From the NCBI RefSeq assembly GCF_018638295.1, contig NZ_JABTTS010000005.1:124001-188000 (forward strand): DNA of 64,000 bases, in the 5' to 3' direction. Below, one piece after another: positions 1 through 8,036 of the stretch. The notes below the pieces were generated by a model. The model was not told where the DNA came from. It saw nothing but the letters and a program-made list of their open reading frames with translations, and did not search any database. Origin of the DNA: Streptomyces sp. CHD11 (GTDB lineage Bacteria > Actinomycetota > Actinomycetes > Streptomycetales > Streptomycetaceae). Numbering within the stretch: position 1 is the stretch's first letter; the number at the start of each line of letters is the position of its first letter. Position numbers and translations under genes: made by a program.

Positions 1-249
1 CTGCAGTTCGGGGTCGCGGACTACGCGACGCGGGTGCAGATCGATCCGTACCGGATCTACAACCAGGAGATCACGATCACCGGGTCGATGGCCGTGCTGC
101 ACAGCTACGAGCGGGCGGCGGAGCTGTTCGCCGGGGGTGTACTGGACCCGGACGTCTTCATCAGCGACCGTCTCCCGCTGGACCGGTACCCGCAGGCCCT
201 GGACCAGTTCGCGGCGGGTGTGGGCCGGAAGATCGTGGTGGTCCCCTGA
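1..249 (+). CDS. Zinc-type medium-chain dehydrogenase, C-terminal fragment
   Basis: The reading frame is open from the first base and ends at a TGA, giving the last 82 residues of a protein whose start lies outside the window. The pattern of a short helix and loop, then 'SYERAAELFAGGVLDP', then 'RYPQALDQFAAGVGRKIVVVP' is the usual C-terminus of zinc-dependent medium-chain alcohol/sorbitol dehydrogenases, where the cofactor domain returns to the catalytic domain. The metal ligands and Rossmann motif would lie upstream, so substrate cannot be judged. A quinone oxidoreductase-like member of the same superfamily is the main alternative. Confidence 0.75.
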   Translation: MQFGVADYATRVQIDPYRIYNQEITITGSMAVLHSYERAAELFAGGVLDPDVFISDRLPLDRYPQALDQFAAGVGRKIVVVP

Positions 250-370
250 CCTCCCGGCCCACCGCTCCGGGCGAGGGGCGGGCACGTTCCGGGGCCCGGC
301 GGCGGAGCCGCTGAGGACGGGGCGGGGCTGTCCCCGGGAAAACCCCTGGGCCACCCCGCCCCCGCCGCCG

Positions 371-376
371 TACGAT
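371..376 (+). promoter_or_regulatory. -10 hexamer TACGAT, leaderless start
   Basis: TACGAT lies 7 bases before the ATG at 384 and no ribosome binding site separates them. This is the spacing expected when transcription begins at the A of the start codon. No convincing -35 box is visible. Confidence 0.5.
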
Positions 377-383
377 CCCCGGC

Positions 384-608
384 ATGGCCAGACCGAGCGG
401 CTTCGCCTACGAGGCCCACACCGGCGGCACCGTCCGCATCACCCACCACCACCGCCCCGCCACCACCCTCCACGGCGACCGGGCCGCCCGGTTCCTCAGC
501 GAGGTCACCACCGCCCCCGACCCCCAGCTCGTCATGGCCCGCTGGACGGGGAACTACAAGCGCGGCAACGAGCGGACCGCCCGGAACCACCCCCGCAACC
601 GCCGCTGA
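384..608 (+). CDS. Small basic conserved hypothetical protein (74 aa)
   Basis: A 74-residue protein starting MARPSGFAYEA with high third-position GC. It is rich in His, Arg and Thr, lacks a signal peptide or membrane segment, and ends in a basic tail (ERTARNHPRNRR). The ATG follows a TACGAT box by 7 bases with no Shine-Dalgarno sequence, which suggests a leaderless mRNA. I do not recognise a functional family, though the C-terminal 'MARWTGNYKRGNERTARNH' resembles short orphan proteins common in streptomycetes. It stands alone between the dehydrogenase and the TerD-like gene, with no sign of an operon. Confidence 0.6.
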   Translation: MARPSGFAYEAHTGGTVRITHHHRPATTLHGDRAARFLSEVTTAPDPQLVMARWTGNYKRGNERTARNHPRNRR

Positions 609-684
609 GCCCGGCCGGAAACCGACTGCGCCATACGGGCCACAGGTAAGGGAACGGCAAAACGGTCCCGCTCGTTCACCCGGC

Positions 685-1884
685 ATGACAGCTATGACCC
701 CCGGCTCGAACATCCCCCTCCCCACCGCCCGCGTGACGGTGGACGTCGCCGCTCCGGTGCGGCTCGACGTATCGGGCCTGCTGCTCACCGCCGATGGCAA
801 GGTGCGCTCCGACGACGACTTCATCTTCTACAACCAGCCCGCCGGCCCCGGCGTGACCTACCGCTCCGGCGGCGGCACCGCCCCCGACGCCATCACGGTC
901 GACACCAGCGCCGTGCCCCCCGGCATCGAGAAGGTCGTCGTCACCGCGAGCCCCGACGCCGCGGGCCAGACCTTCCAGGGCATCGAGCCGACGGCCACCC
1001 TCCGCGACGCGGACACCGGCGCCGTCCTGGCCTCGTTCACTCCCCCGGGGCTCGGCTCCGAGACGGCCCTGGTGGTCGTCGAGGTCTATCTGCGCAACGG
1101 CGTCTGGAAGGCCCGCGCCGTCGGCCAGGGCTACGCCGACGGCCTCGCCGGCATCGCCACCGACTTCGGCGTCACGGTCGAGGAACCGGCCGCCCCCGCC
1201 CAGCCGGCGGCACCTCCCGCCCCGCCGGTGGCCGCACCGCAGGCACCCCCCGTTGCGGCCGCCCCCGCCGCGCCCCCGGCACCGCCCGCCGCGGCCCCCG
1301 GCACCGGGAAGATCAACCTCGACAAGGGCCGGGTCAGCCTCCAGAAGAACCAGACCGTCTCGCTGATGAAGGGCGGCCGCCCGCTGCTCTCCCAGGTCAC
1401 GATGGGCCTGGGCTGGGAGCCGGCCTACCGGGGCAAGGACATCGACCTCGACGCCTCGGTCATCGCCTTCGGCCCGCAGCGCAACCACATCGACAGCTGC
1501 TACTTCGGCAAGCTCCAGATCGTGGGCGGCGCGGTCCGCCACTCCGGCGACAACCTCACCGGAGAGGGCGGCGGGGACGACGAGACGATCATCGTCGACC
1601 TCGGCCGGCTCCCCATGGAGGTCTCCGGCCTGGTCTTCACGGTCAACTCCTTCTCCGGCCAGAAGTTCACCGAGGTCGCCAAGGCCTACTGCCGCCTCCT
1701 GGACACCACCACCGGGGAGGAACTGGTCCGCTTCGACCTCACGGGCGCCGAACCGCAGACGGGCGTGATGATGGCGAAGCTGATCCGCCAGTTCTCCGGC
1801 GAGTGGGAGATGACCGCGATGGGCGACTTCGTGAAGGGGCGCACGGTTCGCAGCATGGTGAAGCCCGCCGCCCAGTCGCTGTAG
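685..1884 (+). CDS. TerD-family protein with two TerD-like domains
   Basis: A 399-residue cytoplasmic protein. Residues about 1-165 form one TerD-like beta-sandwich (acidic motif 'SDDDFIFYNQP' at 42-52); residues about 170-205 are a Pro/Ala linker; residues about 208-399 form a second TerD-like domain with 'DNLTGEGGGDDE' at 289-300. In TerD proteins such acidic loops bind calcium. Family members take part in tellurite and oxidative stress resistance and are numerous in Streptomyces, where many influence development; the role here is inferred only from family. Two in-frame ATGs (685, 694) compete and neither has a clear ribosome binding site. A strong hairpin follows the stop, so it is probably monocistronic. 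Confidence 0.85.
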   Translation: MTAMTPGSNIPLPTARVTVDVAAPVRLDVSGLLLTADGKVRSDDDFIFYNQPAGPGVTYRSGGGTAPDAITVDTSAVPPGIEKVVVTASPDAAGQTFQGIEPTATLRDADTGAVLASFTPPGLGSETALVVVEVYLRNGVWKARAVGQGYADGLAGIATDFGVTVEEPAAPAQPAAPPAPPVAAPQAPPVAAAPAAPPAPPAAAPGTGKINLDKGRVSLQKNQTVSLMKGGRPLLSQVTMGLGWEPAYRGKDIDLDASVIAFGPQRNHIDSCYFGKLQIVGGAVRHSGDNLTGEGGGDDETIIVDLGRLPMEVSGLVFTVNSFSGQKFTEVAKAYCRLLDTTTGEELVRFDLTGAEPQTGVMMAKLIRQFSGEWEMTAMGDFVKGRTVRSMVKPAAQSL

Positions 1885-1896
1885 CCGCGGGAGCGG

Positions 1897-1932
1897 GACA
1901 CCGGGCGTCCCGGTCACGAGACGCCCGGTGTC
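1897..1932 (+). terminator. Hairpin terminator after the TerD-like gene
   Basis: A perfect 13-bp stem (GACACCGGGCGTC against GACGCCCGGTGTC) with a 10-base loop starts 13 bases after the stop codon. It has no T-run, as is usual in Streptomyces, and could act on both converging transcripts. Confidence 0.75.
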
Positions 1933-1935
1933 ACC

Positions 1936-2040
1936 TCATCCCGCCGCCGCCCACGGCCAGTCGGCGTCCCGCCCGGCCTCGAGCAGCGGAATCATCCGGA
2001 AGGCGGCGTCCGACAGACCACCGAAGGTGTGCCGGTTCTC
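1936..2040 (-). pseudogene. 34-codon C-terminal remnant of an unidentified gene
   Basis: Between the TerD-gene terminator and the end of the phosphatase gene, the minus strand reads ENRHTFGGLSDAAFRMI, then PLLEAGRDADWPWAAAG and a TGA. The composition and codon choice look like real protein. The frame is closed by a TAG immediately upstream and has no usable start codon or ribosome binding site, so it is best read as the surviving tail of a deleted gene. I cannot name the family. Confidence 0.4.
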
Positions 2041-2059
2041 CTACATGTGACCCGCTGCT

Positions 2060-3496
2060 CTAACGCCGCTGCCGCTTCCAGGGCCCCGTGACGGCGAGCA
2101 TGATCCCCGGCTCCTGGATGTTGGCGTACAGGGTCCTGCCGTCCGGGGAGAAGGTCACGCCGGTGAACTCGCTGTACTCCGGCTCCTCCTCGGTACCGAT
2201 GTTCAGTTCGTTGCGGGCGATGGGGTAGGTGCGTCCGCTGTCGGTGGCCCCGAACAGGTGCTGGGCGCCGTCGCCGTCCTCGGCGATGATCAGGCCGCCG
2301 TACGGCGAGACGGTGATGTTGTCCGGGCCGTCGAAGGAGCCGTCCCTCGCCGGGTCCCGGTCGGCGCCGAGCAGCACCTTCAGTGTCAGGGTGCGGCGCC
2401 TGGGGTCGTAGAACCAGACCTGGCCGTCGTGCTGCTCGGGGCTCTCGTCGCGGGCGTAGGAGGAGACGAGGTACGCCCCGCCGTCGCCCCACCACATGCC
2501 CTCCAGTTTCCGGCCGCGGGTGACCTCGCCGGGACCGAACTGCTCACGGACCGCCACCTCGCGGGCGTCGCGGTCGGGCACGTCCACCCAGTCGACGCCG
2601 TACACGGTGCCGGTCCTGGTGGCCCGGGAGAGGTCGTCGACGTACCGGCCGCCGGAGTCGTAGCACGTGGGCGCCTGGAGGACACCCGCGTCGTCGGCGA
2701 GGGCGCGGAACCTGCCGGGGCCGTGGCGGAAGCCCTGCGGCGGGGTCCAGCGGTAGAAGAGGCCGTTGGGCTCGTCGGCGTCCTCGGTGAGGTAGGCGTG
2801 GCCGCGCCTGGGGTCGATGACGACGGCCTCGTGGTCGTAGCGGCCGAGGAACTTCAGCGGCCTGGGGTCCAGGTTGGCGCGCCGGTCGGCGGGGTCGACC
2901 TCGAAGACGTAGCCGTGGTCCCTGGTCATCCCGTTCTCGCCGGCCCGGTCGGAGTTCTCCTCGCAGGTGAGCCAGGTGCCCCAGGGGGTGCTGCCGCCCG
3001 CGCAGTTGTCGGCCGTGCCGGCGATGCCGACCCATTCGGCGACGGCGCCGTCGGGGCGCACCTCGACGATCGTGCAGCCGCCGGGTGCGGCCGGGTCGTA
3101 GACCAGGCCCTCGGTGAGCGGCACCGGGAACTCGGCCTCGTCGCGCGGGCCGTCCATCTCGTGGTTGTTGACCAGGAGGACGCTGCCGCGCGGGCCGGGG
3201 AAGGCGGCCGTTCCGTCGTGCTCGGCGGGCGTGAACTCACCGGACTCCAGGCGGGTCCTGCCGGCGTGGGTGAGGACGCGGTAGGTGAACCCCGCGGGCA
3301 GGGCGAGGAGCCCTTCCGGGTCCGGCACGAGCGGTCCGTAGCCGGCGCCCCCGTGCCGGCCGGCCGCCTCCCCGGCGACGTCGGCGGAGGCGAGCGCGTG
3401 GGGCGCGGAGGCGAGGGCGCCGGCCGTGCCCGCCAGCGCGATCCCGGCGCCGGTGAGGGCGGACGTTCTGGCGAAGTCCCTGCGGGTGAGCGGCAT
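2060..3496 (-). CDS. PhoX-type (DUF839) phosphatase, Tat-exported
   Basis: A 478-residue protein of the DUF839/PhoX family. The N-terminus MPLTRRDFARTSALTGAGIA is a twin-arginine signal (RRDFA) followed by a hydrophobic Ala-rich stretch ending about residue 36. PhoX enzymes are calcium/iron-dependent extracytoplasmic alkaline phosphatases with a beta-propeller fold. Family-typical stretches here include 'NCAGGSTPWGTWLTCEEN' mid-protein, 'GYVFEVDP', and near the C-terminus 'DGPDNITVSPYGGLIIAEDG'. The ATG at 3496 was chosen because GGAG lies 6 bases upstream and it places the signal at the N-terminus; an in-frame GTG at 3538 would precede it with a non-signal extension. A PHO-box-like repeat lies about 60 bases upstream. 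Confidence 0.88.
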   Translation of the reverse strand: MPLTRRDFARTSALTGAGIALAGTAGALASAPHALASADVAGEAAGRHGGAGYGPLVPDPEGLLALPAGFTYRVLTHAGRTRLESGEFTPAEHDGTAAFPGPRGSVLLVNNHEMDGPRDEAEFPVPLTEGLVYDPAAPGGCTIVEVRPDGAVAEWVGIAGTADNCAGGSTPWGTWLTCEENSDRAGENGMTRDHGYVFEVDPADRRANLDPRPLKFLGRYDHEAVVIDPRRGHAYLTEDADEPNGLFYRWTPPQGFRHGPGRFRALADDAGVLQAPTCYDSGGRYVDDLSRATRTGTVYGVDWVDVPDRDAREVAVREQFGPGEVTRGRKLEGMWWGDGGAYLVSSYARDESPEQHDGQVWFYDPRRRTLTLKVLLGADRDPARDGSFDGPDNITVSPYGGLIIAEDGDGAQHLFGATDSGRTYPIARNELNIGTEEEPEYSEFTGVTFSPDGRTLYANIQEPGIMLAVTGPWKRQRR

Positions 3497-3553
3497 GCCG
3501 GCTCCAGGTGAGGGTGGGCGGACCGTGGCGGTGCGCACGTCACGCTTCCGCCC

Positions 3554-3575
3554 TCACCTGAACGCCGGTCGAACG
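3554..3575 (-). promoter_or_regulatory. PHO-box-like direct repeat upstream of the phoX-like gene
   Basis: Read on the minus strand there are two adjacent 11-base units, CGTTCGACCGG and CGTTCAGGTGA, sharing CGTTC at 11-base spacing. Streptomyces PhoP binds 11-base direct repeats whose core is GTTCACC. Each unit matches the core only in part, so this is a candidate, supported mainly by its position in front of a phosphatase gene. Confidence 0.45.
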
Positions 3576-3609
3576 GCGGGGGTCACGGCACCTCTCGGGT
3601 CCGTGAAAC

Positions 3610-5046
3610 TCAGCCCCCGTGCTGGGACCGGGCCTTGAACGCGGCCTTCCGCGCCTCCTTCGCCACCTTCTTGTCCGGGTGCAGCCGCCCCATGGCCTCC
3701 AGTACGTCCGCCGTGGCCGGGTGGCCCACCCGCCAGGCGGTGTCGAAGAAGCCGCTGTGCTGCTGGGCCAGCCCTTCCACCAGGGAGCGCAGCTCCTCGG
3801 AGTTGCCCTCCGCGGCGAGCTGGGCGGCGACCGTGTCGATGGTCAGCCAGAAGATGAGGGCCTCGGAGGGCGGCGGTACGTCGGCCGCTCCGTGCTCGGC
3901 CAGCCACACCCGCGCCAGTCCGCCCAGTTCGGGATCGTCCAGGACTTCCCGCAGGGCGGGTTCGGCCGACGCGCCGACGAGTGACAGCGCCTGCTGGCAG
4001 CGCAGCCGCCGCAGGGGCGCGCCCTCGTCGGCGCCGCGGGCGGCGGCGAGCAGCTCGCGCGCCGACTCGAGGGGCTGCCGCCGGGCGAGCCACTGCTCGG
4101 TCTCCGCGTGGGCGGCCGCCGGCGGGAAGACGGCCGTGCCGTCGAGCAGCGCGTCGGCTCCCTTGTCGGCGAGGTCACCGACCGCGGGCGCCTCGAATCC
4201 GGCCTCCAGCAGCCGGGCGTGCAGGCCGTAGAGGCCGAGCGGGGTGAGCCGCACCATGCCGTAGCGGGACACGTCCGTGTCGTCGTCCGGTGCGGCGGGC
4301 TCCTCGTCGGCGTCGGCCATCAACGCCTCGTCGACCGGCTGGTACTCCACGACGCCGACCGGCTCGAGCATGCGGAACTGGTCGTCCAGCCGCATCATGG
4401 CGTCGGAGACCTGCTCCAGGACGTCGTTGGTGGGCTCGGGCATGTCGTCGGGCACGATCACCGACGCGGCCAGCGCGGGCAGCGGCACGGGCGCTCCGCC
4501 GGGGGTTTCCGCCCCGACCGTCAACAGGTAGAGGTTGCCGAGCACTCCGTCCAGGAAGTCGGCCTCGGCCTCGGGGTCGAAGTCGAGTGCGCCGAGGTCG
4601 GGTTCCCCGGAGCCCTCGCTTCCGGCGAGGGCGTCGAGAAGTCCGTCCAGATCCGGGACGCTCGCGTCGCCGATCAGCGTCTCCAGGGCGGCGAGCCACA
4701 CCTCCAGCACGTCCTGCGGGGATCCCCCGGTCAGCAGCGCCAGTTCGGCGCCCGCGGCGACCGTGCCCTGCTCCTCGTCGACGACCTCGACGAGTCCGGT
4801 GTCGACGGCGACCCGCCAGGCCTCACTGGCGTGGGCGGCGGCGTCGTCACCGGTCAGTTCGAGCTCCGCGGCGGCCGCCCGCAGTTGGTCCTCGACGAGT
4901 CCGCCACCGGCGTCCACGCGGGTCGCGGGCCCGGCCCAGCGGGCGAGCCGGGCGGCGCGGGACAGCACCGGGGTGGACAGGGCGTCGCGCGCCAGCTCCG
5001 GTTCGGGGCGCAGCCGCGCCGGCGGCAGGATGGAGCTGTCTGACAT
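3610..5046 (-). CDS. Conserved hypothetical protein, 478 aa, acidic, HEAT-like C-terminus
   Basis: A 478-residue soluble acidic protein without signal peptide or transmembrane segments. The N-terminal third is rich in Leu/Ala helices, the middle (about 235-270) is a highly acidic stretch with 'DADEEPAAPDDDTDVS', and the C-terminal 150 residues show short helical pairs reminiscent of HEAT-type repeats ('LLAAARGADEGAPLRRLRCQQALSLVG', broken here for length). I recognise it only as a type of protein common in streptomycetes, with no known function. The ATG at 5046 is preceded by AGGAGAAA at good spacing; an upstream GTG is less likely. It is transcribed away from the nuclease gene. Confidence 0.75.
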   Translation of the reverse strand: MSDSSILPPARLRPEPELARDALSTPVLSRAARLARWAGPATRVDAGGGLVEDQLRAAAAELELTGDDAAAHASEAWRVAVDTGLVEVVDEEQGTVAAGAELALLTGGSPQDVLEVWLAALETLIGDASVPDLDGLLDALAGSEGSGEPDLGALDFDPEAEADFLDGVLGNLYLLTVGAETPGGAPVPLPALAASVIVPDDMPEPTNDVLEQVSDAMMRLDDQFRMLEPVGVVEYQPVDEALMADADEEPAAPDDDTDVSRYGMVRLTPLGLYGLHARLLEAGFEAPAVGDLADKGADALLDGTAVFPPAAAHAETEQWLARRQPLESARELLAAARGADEGAPLRRLRCQQALSLVGASAEPALREVLDDPELGGLARVWLAEHGAADVPPPSEALIFWLTIDTVAAQLAAEGNSEELRSLVEGLAQQHSGFFDTAWRVGHPATADVLEAMGRLHPDKKVAKEARKAAFKARSQHGG

Positions 5047-5155
5047 CGGCTTGTTTCTCCTAGGCCTTCTTACGACTCGGCCACTCAGCCTAGACGGATT
5101 TCCCCCCATGCCGCCCGCTTCCTCTCACCTTCCGTGACCGTACATGGCCGAAACC

Positions 5156-5185
5156 TTGACAAGTGGCTTGGCCAGGCTGGAGATT
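5156..5185 (+). promoter_or_regulatory. Candidate promoter of the secreted nuclease gene
   Basis: A perfect TTGACA at 5156-5161 is followed after 18 bases by GAGATT at 5180-5185. The -35 is ideal for the vegetative sigma factor and the -10 is weak. The leader to the TTG start would be roughly 65 bases. Confidence 0.4.
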
Positions 5186-5258
5186 GACGCGCGTAGACAG
5201 GCAGTGACCCACGCTCCACCCTCATCCCGGCGTAGATCACGTTCCCGGAGGAATTCCG

Positions 5259-7070
5259 TTGCCCAGCAAGCCGTCCGCGCGTCTCGCCGCGCTCACCGTC
5301 GCCGCCGTGTGCACCGCGGCGTCCACCATCGTCCTCGCCTCGCCCGCGCACGCGGACTCCGTTCGCATCCATGACATCCAGGGTGACACCCGCACCTCCC
5401 CGTACGCGGGCGAGCAGGTCACCGGTGTGACCGGAATCGTCACCGGCGTCCGCGCCTACGGCTCGTCCCGCGGCTTCTGGATACAGGACCCGGCGCCGGA
5501 CTCCGACCCGGCCACCAGTGAGGGCGTCTTCGTCTTCACGGGGTCGTCCACCCCGCAGGGTGTCGCGGTCGGCGACGCCGTCAGTGTCTCGGGCACGGTG
5601 TCGGAGTACGTTCCCGGCGGTACCTCCTCCGGCAACCAGTCCCTGACGGAGATCACCCGCGCGTCCTTCACGGTCGTCTCCAGCGGCAACCCGGTCCCGG
5701 CCGCGACGCCGGTCACCGCGAGCTCCGTACCGGCCGCGTACACCCCGGTCCCGGACGGTTCGGTCGGCGACCTGCCGCTGCGTCCCGGCCGGTACGCGCT
5801 CGACCTCTACGAGTCGCTGGAGGGCATGAACGTCCAGGTGTCCGACACCCGGGTGGTGGGCGCCACCGACCCCTACACGGAACTCTGGGTCACGGTGAAG
5901 CCCTGGGAGCACCGCAACCTGCGCGGCGGCACGGTCTACGGCTCGTACGGCTCGCAGAACACCGGCCGGCTGCAGATCCAGTCGCTGGGCAGCCCGGCCG
6001 GCTTCCCCGACGCGAACGTCGGCGACACCCTCACCGGCGACACCACGGGCCCTCTGGACTACAACCAGTTCGGCGGCTACACCCTGGTGGCGAACACGCT
6101 GGGCGCCCTGGAGTCCGGGAATCTGCGGCGCGAGACGACCCGCCGGCAGCACCGCTCCGAACTGGCGATCGCGACCTACAACGTCGAGAACCTCGACCCC
6201 TCCGACGACACCTTCGACGCCCACGCCACCGCGATCGTGGACCACCTCCGCTCGCCCGACATCGTGTCGCTGGAGGAGATCCAGGACAACAACGGCGCTA
6301 CCGACGACGGCACGGTCGCCGCGGACCGGACCCTGGCCACGCTGATCGACGCCATCGAGGCGGCGGGCGGCCCGCGCTACGACTGGCGCGCCATCGACCC
6401 GGCCGACAAGGCGGACGGCGGCCAGCCGGGCGGCAACATCCGCCAGGCGTTCCTCTTCAACCCGGCCCGGGTCTCCTTCACCGACCGTCCCGGCGGCGAC
6501 GCCACCACCCCCACCGATGTCACGAAGGTCCGCGGCCAGGCGGCGCTGACCCTCTCCCCCGGCCGGATCGACCCGGCTTCCGCCGCCTTCGAGGACAGCC
6601 GCAAGCCCCTGGCCGGAGAGTTCAGGTTCCGGGGCCGCACGGTCGTCGTCATCGCCAACCACTTCGCCTCGAAGGGCGGCGACCAGGGTCTGACCTCGCA
6701 GTACCAGCCCCCGTCCCGCGGCTCGGAGACCCAGCGTCACCTCCAGGCCGCAGCGGTCCACGACTTCACCGCGAAGATCCTGAAGACCCAGAAGAACGCG
6801 CGGGTGGTCGCCCTCGGCGACATCAACGACTTCGAGTTCTCCGAGACCACCGCCATCCTGGAGGGCCGCGGCACTCTCTGGTCGGCGATCAAGTCCCTGC
6901 CCAGGCAGGAGCGTTACTCGTACGTCTACCAGGGCAACAGCCAGGTCCTGGACCAGATCCTGATCTCTGGGTCGATCCGCCGCTTCAGTTACGACAGCGT
7001 GCACATCAACGCGGAGTTCCACGACCAGATCAGCGACCACGACCCGCAGGTCCTGCGCTTCCGCCCGTAG
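5259..7070 (+). CDS. Secreted ExeM/NucH-type endonuclease (EEP domain)
   Basis: A 603-residue extracellular nuclease. The N-terminus (KPSARLAALTVAAVCTAAST) is a Sec signal peptide ending near AHA-DS at residue 32. Residues about 35-280 form the OB-like N-terminal region typical of YhcR/ExeM nucleases ('VRIHDIQGDTRTSPYAGEQV'). Residues about 300-603 form an endonuclease/exonuclease/phosphatase domain: 'ATYNVENLD', 'SLEEIQDNNG' (metal-binding Glu), 'LGDINDFEF' and the terminal 'SDHDPQV' (catalytic His pair). It probably degrades extracellular DNA to release phosphate and nucleosides. The start is TTG, decided by a strong GGAGGAA 5 bases upstream; no in-frame ATG is better placed. Confidence 0.88.
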   Translation: MPSKPSARLAALTVAAVCTAASTIVLASPAHADSVRIHDIQGDTRTSPYAGEQVTGVTGIVTGVRAYGSSRGFWIQDPAPDSDPATSEGVFVFTGSSTPQGVAVGDAVSVSGTVSEYVPGGTSSGNQSLTEITRASFTVVSSGNPVPAATPVTASSVPAAYTPVPDGSVGDLPLRPGRYALDLYESLEGMNVQVSDTRVVGATDPYTELWVTVKPWEHRNLRGGTVYGSYGSQNTGRLQIQSLGSPAGFPDANVGDTLTGDTTGPLDYNQFGGYTLVANTLGALESGNLRRETTRRQHRSELAIATYNVENLDPSDDTFDAHATAIVDHLRSPDIVSLEEIQDNNGATDDGTVAADRTLATLIDAIEAAGGPRYDWRAIDPADKADGGQPGGNIRQAFLFNPARVSFTDRPGGDATTPTDVTKVRGQAALTLSPGRIDPASAAFEDSRKPLAGEFRFRGRTVVVIANHFASKGGDQGLTSQYQPPSRGSETQRHLQAAAVHDFTAKILKTQKNARVVALGDINDFEFSETTAILEGRGTLWSAIKSLPRQERYSYVYQGNSQVLDQILISGSIRRFSYDSVHINAEFHDQISDHDPQVLRFRP

Positions 7071-7106
7071 GGGAACCACCCGGGAACGCGACTGCCCGCG
7101 GCCGGC

Positions 7107-7469
7107 TCAGCAGTGGTGGCGCCGCACCATCACCGCGCCGACGGCGGCGGCGACCACCGCGCCCGCGATGATCACCGGCTTGCGGTGCCGCAGGCCGGCC
7201 TGCCCGGCGTGCGCGGCGCTGCTGCGCATCTGCACGGTCATGGCCCCGGCCCGGTCCCGCAGATCGTCCGCCCGCGCCTTCGCCCGCCCCTTCACATCCA
7301 TCTTCCCGGCCAACTCCTCCACGGTGTCGCCGAGTTCGTGCCGGGTCCGCTCGATCTGCTGCCGCAGCTCATCGGGCCCCTTGGCCCCCCGCCCCGCCAC
7401 GGCACGCTCCGCGTCCGCGTCCACATGGGCCCCCGCGGGTGAGCCCGAGCGCCTCACGTCGTGCGTCAT
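7107..7469 (-). CDS. DUF3618-family small membrane-anchored protein
   Basis: A 120-residue protein. Residues about 32-85 are amphipathic with 'LRQQIERTRHELGDTVEELAGKMD', the hallmark of the DUF3618 family, and residues about 97-113 form one C-terminal membrane segment followed by RRHHC. Such proteins accompany holin-like membrane proteins and are often part of general stress regulons in actinobacteria. The ATG overlaps the TGA of the upstream gene by four bases (ATGA), so the two are translationally coupled and should act together at the membrane. The exact function is unknown. Confidence 0.8.
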   Translation of the reverse strand: MTHDVRRSGSPAGAHVDADAERAVAGRGAKGPDELRQQIERTRHELGDTVEELAGKMDVKGRAKARADDLRDRAGAMTVQMRSSAAHAGQAGLRHRKPVIIAGAVVAAAVGAVMVRRHHC

Positions 7470-7882
7470 CGGTGCGCCCTTCCCTTGATCTCGTCCACAT
7501 CGGCCTTCACACTGCCGAGCGTCTTCTCCGGTTTGGGCGGTGTGGCCCGGCGCAACTGCCCACGGCCGGCGAGGGCCAGCACCCCGGCGATGAGGAACAG
7601 CACGCCCGTGACGATCAGCGCCGCGGCCCACAGGGGCAGCACCAGGTCCAGCGCAGCGACACCCGTACCGGCCAGCGCCAGCAGCCCGGCATAACCGAAC
7701 GCGCCCGCCGCCCCCAGCATCCCGCCGCCCTTCCCGGCGCGGCGGCCCTTCTCCGCCAGTTCCTCCTTGGCGAGCGCCACTTCCTGCCGTGCGAGCCGTG
7801 AGATCTGTTCGGTGGCCTGTCCGACGAGCTCGCCCACGCTGTGCTCGTCCCGAACCGGCCGTCGCTCGATGGTTCCGGTCAC
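7466..7882 (-). CDS. Actinobacterial holin-X/DUF1469-type membrane protein
   Basis: A 138-residue protein. The N-terminal part (about 10-55, 'SVGELVGQATEQISRLARQE') is an amphipathic helix and two membrane segments follow at about 58-80 and 84-108, the pattern of the putative actinobacterial holin-X superfamily (phage_holin_3_6). There is no phage context, and such proteins are usually cellular envelope or stress proteins. The GTG at 7882 is chosen because GAGGAGG lies 4-5 bases upstream. A sigma-B-like promoter and a leader hairpin precede it, and it is the first gene of a two-gene operon with the DUF3618 protein. Confidence 0.8.
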   Translation of the reverse strand: MTGTIERRPVRDEHSVGELVGQATEQISRLARQEVALAKEELAEKGRRAGKGGGMLGAAGAFGYAGLLALAGTGVAALDLVLPLWAAALIVTGVLFLIAGVLALAGRGQLRRATPPKPEKTLGSVKADVDEIKGRAHR

Positions 7883-7894
7883 GATGCGCCTCCT

Positions 7895-7914
7895 CTCGGG
7901 TCGGGAGACCCGAG
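7895..7914 (-). promoter_or_regulatory. Perfect leader hairpin between -10 box and ribosome binding site
   Basis: CTCGGGTC and GACCCGAG form an 8-bp perfect stem with a 4-base GGGA loop. It lies immediately downstream of the sigma-B-like -10 and abuts the GAGGAGG ribosome binding site, so it could control translation or be an operator. Confidence 0.45.
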
Positions 7915-7939
7915 TACCCCTGCGCACCCCGCCCTATCC
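7914..7939 (-). promoter_or_regulatory. Sigma-B-like promoter (GGAT-N16-GGGTAC)
   Basis: On the minus strand GGAT (7936-7939) and GGGTAC (7914-7919) are 16 bases apart, fitting the Streptomyces sigma-B consensus GNNT-N14-16-GGGTAC/T. The downstream genes are of types often found in stress regulons. A short motif like this can occur by chance. Confidence 0.5.
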
Positions 7940-7949
7940 ATAAAGCGAT

Positions 7950-7979
7950 GCTTACGCATATCCACCGAAACGCGTAAGC
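7950..7979. promoter_or_regulatory. Inverted repeat GCTTACGC-N14-GCGTAAGC
   Basis: A perfect 8-bp inverted repeat lies just upstream of the sigma-B-like promoter. The arms could be a binding site for a dimeric regulator; the 14-base spacing argues against a terminator. Confidence 0.4.
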
Positions 7980-8036
7980 GGGACTTCACGCCATGACGGG
8001 CGGGCCCACGAAGGTCCCCGGCCTGGACACGGAGAC

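Noticed and set aside
676..1917. Long open frame antisense to the TerD-like gene
   Set aside because: It mirrors the real gene, has Gly/Arg/Val-rich composition typical of antisense frames in high-GC DNA, and no ribosome binding site.
5085..7079. 664-codon open frame antisense to the secreted nuclease
   Set aside because: The plus strand has a signal peptide and catalytic motifs; the minus reading is low-complexity Val/Arg/Gly.
7466..7882. Prophage remnant suggested by the holin-like protein
   Set aside because: No lysin, integrase or structural genes nearby; this protein family is common in actinobacterial cores as stress or envelope proteins.
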